Below, piece after piece: positions 1 to 5,800 of a stretch of DNA of 6,250 bases (positions within the stretch are counted from its first letter, which is position 1; each line of letters starts with the position of its first letter). The translations under genes and the position numbers were made by a program. Source of the stretch: an uncultured delta proteobacterium (GTDB taxonomy: Bacteria > Myxococcota_A > Bradymonadia > REDH01); contig CAIQPA010000219.1 in assembly GCA_903873545.1 (NCBI GenBank), forward strand, positions 1-6,250, written 5' to 3'. Under the pieces are notes generated by a model, which saw only the letters and a list, made by a program, of their open reading frames with translations, ran no database searches and was not told the DNA's origin.

Positions 1-2684
1 GCTCGATCAGCAGCAGCACCGCTCAGGGCGGCCTGTTCCCGAAGCACCTCTGCGCCTCAACCCGCCCGCTTGATTGGCTGGGTCTTCCCTGCGTGGCAAT
101 CGACGCCTCGGGCTCCAACATCGCGAGCTCGAACCTCAGGCTCATGGGCTACGAGGCCACCAACGCGAGCGCGACCACCTTCAGCAGCGCCCTCCAGACG
201 GCGATTGTGAACTTCCACCTGAACGGCGGCCGTTTCCTGATCGCCACCAACCGCACGGTCACCGGAACGGGCGCTATCTCTGCCCCGCTCGCCGAACATC
301 TCGGCATCGCCGGGCCGGCGGTCGCGCGCTACGCTGCTGCCAACGCTTTGACCACGGAGCAGACGAAGGCATTCAGCGGCGTCATGCCGACGCTGGCGCC
401 TTCTACCGACCTATCGCTCATCAACGGCTATGCTCACGCGATCGGCAGCACGACGCGCGTGCTGTTCAGCGATCCGGCTGGGCCGGTAGTCACGCAGAGC
501 GCCGGCGGCAACGTCCTCATCAGCGCCATCCTCGATGACTACCGCAACGACGCGTCGTTCTCCGGCACCCGTTTCCGCGACGCTGATGCCGACGGCATCG
601 GCGACATCCCGGAGGCTGCACGTGATGCGCTGCTCGTCGCACTGTACGCCGACGACGTAGACGGTGACGGCCGTGACGCTCGAGGCGATGACAACTGCCC
701 CACTGCTACCAACGCAGACCAGGCCGATACCGACAGTGATGGCACCGGCGATGCGTGCGAGGTGACCTTCGTAGATACCGACGGTGACGGCACAGCAGAC
801 TCCGAAGACGTCTGCCCGCTCGACCTTGGCGGCTACAACCTCTGCGGCGACTGCGGCCCGGCCGCCGACAGCGACGGCGACAGCATCGCAGACTGCATCG
901 ACGAGTGCCCCAACTCGGCCTGGATCGCCGAGCCGAGCTACTACAACAATGACGACGACGGCATCGGCGGGGCCTACGCGGGCATCACCTGCGCGGATGA
1001 CCCGCGCCGCATCGCTGACACAGTCACCACGATTGGCGGTGATGCCTGCGACAATGATGCTTTGGTCTATGCGACGAGCGAGCGCTACGCTGACGCGGAC
1101 GGCGATGGTACGGGTGGCGCGCTGCTGGGCAACTACTGCCCGAGCGATGCGCCGGCCGGGTCGGTTTCGACGGGCGGGGATGCCTGCCCTGACGACTTCG
1201 GTGGTCTGAACGCCTGTGGGTCCTGCGGCGATGTCGATCTCGACGACGATGGGGCGAACGACTGTGCCGACAACTGCCTGTTCGTCTCCAACGCGAACCA
1301 GATCGACAGCGACGCCGATGGTGCAGGCAATGCTTGCGACCGGTCTGCGCGGAAGTCGGGGAGCGCTGCAGCGTCGATCGTCACCCACGATGCTCCGTTC
1401 GCGTGGGAGGAGATCGCGTCCGACGCCACACGCTACAACAACTACGGCGCCTACTGGGATCAGATCTCGGCGCCGATCGCGCTGCCCTTCACCTTCCCCT
1501 ACATGGGTCGCGCGCACACCAGCTTCCGGCTGAGCGGAGATGGCTTCATCCTGCTCGGGGACGGCGGCGCTACCGACTTCAGCCTGGCGCCCTACCCGAA
1601 CCCCCAGCCGCTGCCGGCCGGCGACACGCGGGGAGATTTCCTCGCCGCGCTCTGGACCCCGCTCGCCAACTACGGCGGCGGCTCGAGCCAGGTCTATGTG
1701 AGCGCCGACGGCTCGCGGACCATCATCGAGTGGTCGGGCGCGACCACGAGCACGGACTACTGGACCTCGGTAACCGCTCAGCTCGTGCTGTTCCCCAACG
1801 GCCGGTTCGAGCACCGCATCCTCACCGGCTCGGTGCCCGCTGCGCAGCGCGCTGTGGTGGGCTTCGGCTCCGTCGGGTCAACGGATGGCGCGACGCTCGC
1901 AGCAACCGCTGGTGGCAACCTCAGCCGTCGCCGCTGGGTCTCCTGGCCCGCTGCGATTGCACCGAAGATGGCCTACAACTTCTACGGCTCTGCGGTAGCG
2001 AAAGCCAGCCTCGCGCTGGTGCACCTCTGCGATGCTGCCGCTTCGGCGCGTCCGCTCGACACACTCTACCTGCCCTGCACCTCGCTGGACGCGAACGCTT
2101 CGGCGCTCAACACGGGTGGCTACTCGGTCTACAGCTTCGAGGCGGTGTCGCCCTCGTCGACCCAGCTCTCGGCGACCACGATGGCCAACATCGCCACCTT
2201 CGCGAATGGTGGTGGCGTCGCGCTCTTTGCCTCGAACAGGGGCTCGGTAGGTACGGTCTCGTCCTTGGCGACCAGCTTCGGAATCGCAACCTTTGGCACG
2301 GCGAACACCACCCCCTCGACCATGGTCGCGACTGCACTTGGCCAGGCCACGACCTTCACCGGCAGCGTCCCGACGCTCACGGCCACGACGGATGTGGTCG
2401 GCACCAACGGGTACCAGGTGGCAACTGTCACCGGCACGGGACGCATTGTGCGTGACACCGGCGCCGTGGTTCGCGCCAACGCCGGCCGCACCCTCTGGAT
2501 CGGCAACGTGCTGGACGACTACCGGACCGACTCCACCTATAGCGGCACCCGCCTGCGGGATGCCGACGGAGACGGCATCGGCGACCTGGTTGAGCTCTAC
2601 CGGAACCAGATCCTCAACGGGCTCTACACCGTGGATACCGACAACAACGGCATCGACGACCGCGACCCGGTCACGGGACCGTAA
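1..2684 (+). CDS. Large modular exported-type protein with duplicated domain and Ca-binding repeats (5' partial)
   Basis: The frame is open from base 3 to the TAA at 2682-2684 (893 codons). The GTG at 93 is a possible start, but the reading frame continues upstream without a stop. The residues before it (HLC...RPLD...LPC) also align with the second domain copy, so the true start lies left of the window. Order of parts: domain copy A (45-647); Asp-rich thrombospondin-type-3-like and MopE-like metal-binding repeats (651-1340); a beta-rich domain (about 1386-1956); domain copy B (2022-2627); a short Asp-rich tail ending DRDPVTGP. DxDxDG loops and the many cysteines imply an oxidising, calcium-containing extracytoplasmic location. 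No catalytic motif is visible. No C-terminal hydrophobic anchor or sorting signal follows copy B, so any anchor must be N-terminal or non-covalent. Function unknown; a surface structural or adhesive role is inference. Confidence 0.9.
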   Translation, partial: SISSSTAQGGLFPKHLCASTRPLDWLGLPCVAIDASGSNIASSNLRLMGYEATNASATTFSSALQTAIVNFHLNGGRFLIATNRTVTGTGAISAPLAEHLGIAGPAVARYAAANALTTEQTKAFSGVMPTLAPSTDLSLINGYAHAIGSTTRVLFSDPAGPVVTQSAGGNVLISAILDDYRNDASFSGTRFRDADADGIGDIPEAARDALLVALYADDVDGDGRDARGDDNCPTATNADQADTDSDGTGDACEVTFVDTDGDGTADSEDVCPLDLGGYNLCGDCGPAADSDGDSIADCIDECPNSAWIAEPSYYNNDDDGIGGAYAGITCADDPRRIADTVTTIGGDACDNDALVYATSERYADADGDGTGGALLGNYCPSDAPAGSVSTGGDACPDDFGGLNACGSCGDVDLDDDGANDCADNCLFVSNANQIDSDADGAGNACDRSARKSGSAAASIVTHDAPFAWEEIASDATRYNNYGAYWDQISAPIALPFTFPYMGRAHTSFRLSGDGFILLGDGGATDFSLAPYPNPQPLPAGDTRGDFLAALWTPLANYGGGSSQVYVSADGSRTIIEWSGATTSTDYWTSVTAQLVLFPNGRFEHRILTGSVPAAQRAVVGFGSVGSTDGATLAATAGGNLSRRRWVSWPAAIAPKMAYNFYGSAVAKASLALVHLCDAAASARPLDTLYLPCTSLDANASALNTGGYSVYSFEAVSPSSTQLSATTMANIATFANGGGVALFASNRGSVGTVSSLATSFGIATFGTANTTPSTMVATALGQATTFTGSVPTLTATTDVVGTNGYQVATVTGTGRIVRDTGAVVRANAGRTLWIGNVLDDYRTDSTYSGTRLRDADGDGIGDLVELYRNQILNGLYTVDTDNNGIDDRDPVTGP
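45..647 (+). repeat. Duplicated domain, copy A (201 residues)
   Basis: This segment of gene 1 aligns end to end with 2022-2627. Shared landmarks in order: HLC, RPLD, LPC, a mid-domain GG(R/V) strand (NGGRFLIATN versus NGGGVALFASN), FTGSVPTL-type versus FSGVMPTL, NGY, V(L/I)xDxxGxVV, LDDYR, SGTR, then RDADxDGIGD and a final helix ending LY. Two cysteines (codons 51 and 90) are conserved. The order of a GG-containing strand, a loop and an F/L-G segment is reminiscent of alpha/beta Rossmann-like glutamine-amidotransferase-like domains. I see no catalytic Cys-His-Glu set, so this fold guess is weak. Confidence 0.85.
651..1340 (+). repeat. Asp-rich calcium/metal-binding repeat region (TSP3-like and MopE-like)
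   Basis: Within gene 1, about 230 residues carry repeated DxDxDG loops. The first block (DNCP...NADQADTDSDGTGDACE) is the classic thrombospondin type 3 pattern, and another ends the region (NQIDSDADGAGNACD). A 34-36 residue subrepeat occurs twice, at 804-911 and 1179-1280: CPxDxGGxNxCGxCG, then an Asp loop, then DCxDxC. Between them, two segments (939-1058 and 1086-1196) have the form Y-x-(N/D)-x-D-x-DG-x-GG...C...GGDAC, resembling the putative metal-binding motif of MopE-type proteins. These loops usually bind Ca2+ and rigidify extracellular stalks; binding here is inferred from motif only. Confidence 0.85.
1386..1956 (+). other. Beta-rich domain in gene 1
   Basis: About 190 residues between the Asp-rich repeats and domain copy B. 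Visible landmarks: a PFTFPYMGRAHTS strand pair, FRLSGDGFILLGDG, a LAALWTPL segment, SQVYVSADGSRTIIEWSGA, TAQLVLFPNGRFEHRI and AVVGFGS. This order (PFxFxxYG..., SxNGFLxFG-like, LxAxWxDL-like, IEW, QVxLxxNGxIxF-like, VGxxN-like) matches a beta-sandwich module common in secreted bacterial proteases and surface proteins. I recognise the pattern by eye only. It would act as an accessory or binding module rather than an enzyme. Confidence 0.6.
2022..2627 (+). repeat. Duplicated domain, copy B (202 residues)
   Basis: Second copy of the domain at 45-647, almost identical in length. The C-terminal part is best conserved: aligned over 26 residues from (I/V)LDDYR to DGIGD, 19 positions are identical. 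The central part is strongly diverged, so the duplication is old. Cysteine codons 2028 and 2076 correspond to 51 and 90. The copy is followed by only about 18 residues (VDTDNNGIDDRD...) before the stop, whereas copy A leads straight into the long Asp-rich region. Copy B therefore looks like the C-terminal cap of the protein. Confidence 0.85.
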
Positions 2685-2706
2685 CGCAGGGACTCGGCCC
2701 TTCGCC

Positions 2707-2749
2707 CGCCCCGCCGTCTCGTGAGAGGCCGCGGGGCGAGCCCCTTTTT
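2707..2749 (+). terminator. Intrinsic terminator after gene 1
   Basis: A GC-rich hairpin pairs 2707-2720 with 2725-2738 around a GTGA tetraloop. It has 14 positions with one C-C mismatch and one G-T pair. Four C residues and then five T residues (2745-2749) follow. It starts 22 bases after the TAA of gene 1, the expected place for Rho-independent termination. Confidence 0.85.
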
Positions 2750-2782
2750 GTAGGAGCACCCTGCTTCTTCCCTGTCGCGCTC

Positions 2783-2786
2783 GAGG
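2783..2786 (+). promoter_or_regulatory. Shine-Dalgarno for gene 2
   Basis: GAGG lies five bases before the ATG at 2792 and supports that start. A second GAGAGG (2794-2799) sits four bases before the in-frame ATG at 2804, so initiation at 2804 is also possible and would shorten the signal peptide by four residues. No clear -35/-10 pair is visible in the 42 bases between the terminator and the ATG. Confidence 0.6.
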
Positions 2787-2791
2787 TATGC

Positions 2792-2872
2792 ATGAGAGGT
2801 TCAATGTTGTTGCGATGGTTACCCTGTCGGATCCCTGCGCTGCTGGTGCCGCTCGCACTCTTGGCCGGCTGC
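2792..2872 (+). other. Lipoprotein signal peptide with LAGC lipobox
   Basis: Residues 1-27 of gene 2 show a short basic N-region (R2, R8, R13), a hydrophobic core (IPALLVPLALL) and the lipobox L-A-G-C with Cys27 at 2870-2872. Signal peptidase II would cut before Cys27. The +2 residue is Ser, not Asp, which in the Lol rules of enterobacteria favours outer-membrane sorting; whether that rule holds in this organism is unknown. A Ser/Thr/Glu/Asp-rich linker follows. Confidence 0.9.
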
Positions 2873-5800
2873 TCTGATTCAGCGGAGCTAGCCGCCCCAT
2901 CCACGCAGACTGCGACGGAGGACGGCCTGTCGATGACGGGAGAAGGAGACACCTCGACCGACAGCAGCGGCGAAGCGCCGTCGCTTCAGAAGGCTGCCAG
3001 GGCAGGGAGCTCGGTCGGGGCGGTCGCCTGCTTCGGCGGCGGGACGACGGGCATCAACACCCCGTCAGCGGCCGCGCTCGCGGGAGCCAAGTCGATCTCG
3101 ACGACGTCCAGCGGCGCCTACGCCTGCGCGATCACCTCCAATGACCGCATCAGCTGCTGGGGCACAGGCGCCGCGTCGCTCAGCACCTACACCTGGCTGC
3201 AGACAGCCTCTGTGAGAGAACTGGCCGCGGGAACGAGTGCGAACTGCGTGGTGACCGGCACGGGCGCCACCGGCTCCCTCTCCTGTTGGGGATCTGGCGG
3301 TCTGCTCACCTACCCCACCAGCGTCAACACCGTGAACCCGACTACAGGCGCGATCACGAGCGGGCCGGGGCGGAGCCCGATCTCTGGACTGACGGTTGGC
3401 ACAAGCCACGCGTGCGCCATCCGCAGCGCGGACGACACGGCGGTCTGCTGGGGTTCCAACACCTCAGGCCAATCTACGGTGCCTTCGACGCTGGGTGCGG
3501 TCTCCTCTATCTCTGCCGGCAAAGACCACACGTGCGCCGTCAAAGCCTCCAATGGCAACGTGGTCTGCTGGGGCGGCTCCACGATTTCGCCTTTCGCCGG
3601 TCCTGAGTCTTCGGTGCCCGGAACGCTCGGCGTGACCTACGCGATCTCGGCGGGCAACGACTACACATGCGCCATCAAGAGCGGCTTGGTTCTGTATCCG
3701 GTCGGAGGAGGCGATCCCATCACATCGCCCGGATCGCTCGTCTGCTGGGGCACCGCATCCAACGGTCGAACCGTCCCGCCGGCCGGCACCTACAAGACCC
3801 TTTCTACCGGCGCGAACCATGGCTGCGCCCTGTCCAATAGCGCCACACCAACGCAGACCTGCTGGGGTCTCGCGACCTCCTACGCCGGGGCCCCCTCGCC
3901 TGCCGGGACAATCTACCAAAACGCGGCCTCTGCCGCGAATACCTGCATATTGAACGACTTCTGCCCCGCCGACCCGCTGAAGACGGCCGCGGGGATCTGC
4001 GGCTGTGGCGTGGCCGACACAAACACCGACGGCGACGGCGAGGCGGACTGCAACGAGAGCTGCGACAGCGACCCGCTCAAGACCGCGCCGGGCGCGTGCG
4101 GCTGCGGCGCGAGCGACACCAAGGCCCGCTCCTACGCCGGGCTGTTGCTCGGGCAACTAATCGATCAGACACCCGCGGGCCAGTTCTGCAGCGTGGGCGC
4201 CTGCAGCGAGAATTGGCACGCGGAAACGGGCTACTGCACGTTTAACTACCAACAGTGCACGCACCCAGACCCCAATGTTGCTGTTGCCTACATGGGCTGG
4301 ATCGCCGCGACGAGCAGCTACGGTTCCTGCGGCGACACCGCGACGGGCGGTTGGGTCTCGAGTTGCGTGGCAGGCTATCATCGCGAATCGGATGCCTGCG
4401 TGAGCGATACACGGAGCTGCACCATTGCGAACGGCACGGGCTCGCAGAGTTGGAACACGACCAGCAGCAGCTGGAACAGCTGCACGATTCAGACTTGCAA
4501 CACCGGCTACCATGCGGAGTCAGGCGCATGCATGAGCAATTCGAGGAGTTGCTCTCCGATGCCTGCAAATACAACTGCAGGAACGCAGACCTGGAGCAGC
4601 GCAACAAGCAGCTACGGCACCTGCATTGCAACCTCATGCAGCAGCGGATTTCATGAAGAATACGGCGTTTGCACAAGCGACACACGGAGTTGCAACATTT
4701 CAAATGGCACGGGTAGTCAAACGTACCAGTCGCATTGGATTTTTGGTGGTTACACATATTCCACCTGCAGCCCCACCTCGTGCAATGAGGGATATCATAT
4801 CGATGCTGGTGCAAACGCCTGTGTCAGCAATGTGATTCCTTGCTCGCCCTATCCGCCGAACACGACCGCCGGAACCCGGACCTGGAATCCAAGCACGGGC
4901 GGGTACGACTTCTGTGTCGCGACCGCCTGCAGCAGCGGCTACCATGTGGAGGGCGGCCTATGCACCAGCGACACGCGGAGCTGCTCGCCCATGCCGGCCA
5001 ACACCACGGCAGGCACGCAGACCTGGAACAGCACCACGAGCAGCTACGGCAGCTGCGTCGCGACGACCTGCGGCAGCGGCTACCATGTGGAGGGAGGTGT
5101 CTGCACAAGCAACACGCGGAGCTGCTCGCCCATGCCGAGCAACACGACGGCTGGAACCCAGACCTGGATCAGCGGGTCGACGTATGGCTCCTGCACTGCG
5201 ACCGCCTGCAACAGTGGCTACCACGTAGAGGGCGGCGTATGCACAAGCAACACGCGTAGCTGCTCGCCGATGCCAGCCAACACGACATCCGGCACGCAGA
5301 CCTGGATCAGCGGCACGACCTACGGCGCCTGCACGGCGACGGGCTGTGCGCCAACGTATGCGGTCGTCGCTGGCGCATGTGTTCTGCAGGATGGCACCTA
5401 CGCTTGTTCCCAAGGTGTGGGTGAGTTGGACGGCGTAGGTGAGCGGGTGGTCAGCGGCGGGGTGGCTGGTCCCTGCGTTCCGGTAACATGCGGAAGTACC
5501 AACAACCCGGGAGCGTTCGGCGTCGCGCTGGAGTTGGTAGAAACTCCCATCTACAACACTCCAGTCATCCCGCTGACGCTCGTGGACGGGGTTTGCAAGA
5601 GTCCCTACCAACCGTGTGATACGGGCATTCCGAACACGACCGGTGTTACCTCGTCGCTCGGTGGTGCCTGCGTCATCGCCGACTGCACGTTGCCCGAGCA
5701 AATCCTGCGCGGAGGGGTTTGCGTTTCAAAGACGGAGGCCTGTACGATCTATAGGGCTACCTCGGCGAGTCGTACTTGGTATGTTCCGACATTGGATGCT

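Noticed and set aside
93..95. GTG as the start codon of gene 1
   Set aside because: The frame is open to the left edge, and the residues upstream of it align with domain copy B, so it is internal.
411..1814. Long reverse-strand open frame (467 codons) opposite gene 1
   Set aside because: Its translation is Arg/Val/Ala-rich with no domain pattern, and it lies antisense to a region whose plus-strand frame shows clear DxDxDG and beta-domain motifs. Long antisense frames are expected at this GC content.
1334..2455. Plus-strand open frame of 373 codons in another frame inside gene 1
   Set aside because: Low-complexity Arg/His/Leu-rich product that is wholly inside gene 1, whose own frame has recognisable and duplicated domains here.
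2788..2790. ATG at 2788 as an alternative start for gene 2
   Set aside because: It is in a different frame that ends at a TGA after about 30 codons; the ATG at 2792 gives the lipoprotein signal peptide.
1878..2900. Reverse-strand open frame (340 codons) spanning gene 1 end, terminator and gene 2 start
   Set aside because: It crosses a clear terminator and the signal peptide of gene 2, and its product has no recognisable motif. Treated as a shadow.
3464..4156. Reverse-strand open frame (230 codons) opposite the propeller
   Set aside because: The plus strand encodes regular RCC1 blades throughout. The antisense product's apparent repeats only mirror them.
4242..5259. Cysteine- or His-rich out-of-frame open frames on both strands over the repeat array
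   Set aside because: Their repetitiveness arises from the ~141-base DNA repeats read in the wrong frame. The frame starting at 2792 gives the conserved four-cysteine units.
4259..5407. CRISPR-like array, because of regular repeats
   Set aside because: Repeats are coding, in frame, about 141 bases long, without short identical repeats separated by unique spacers.
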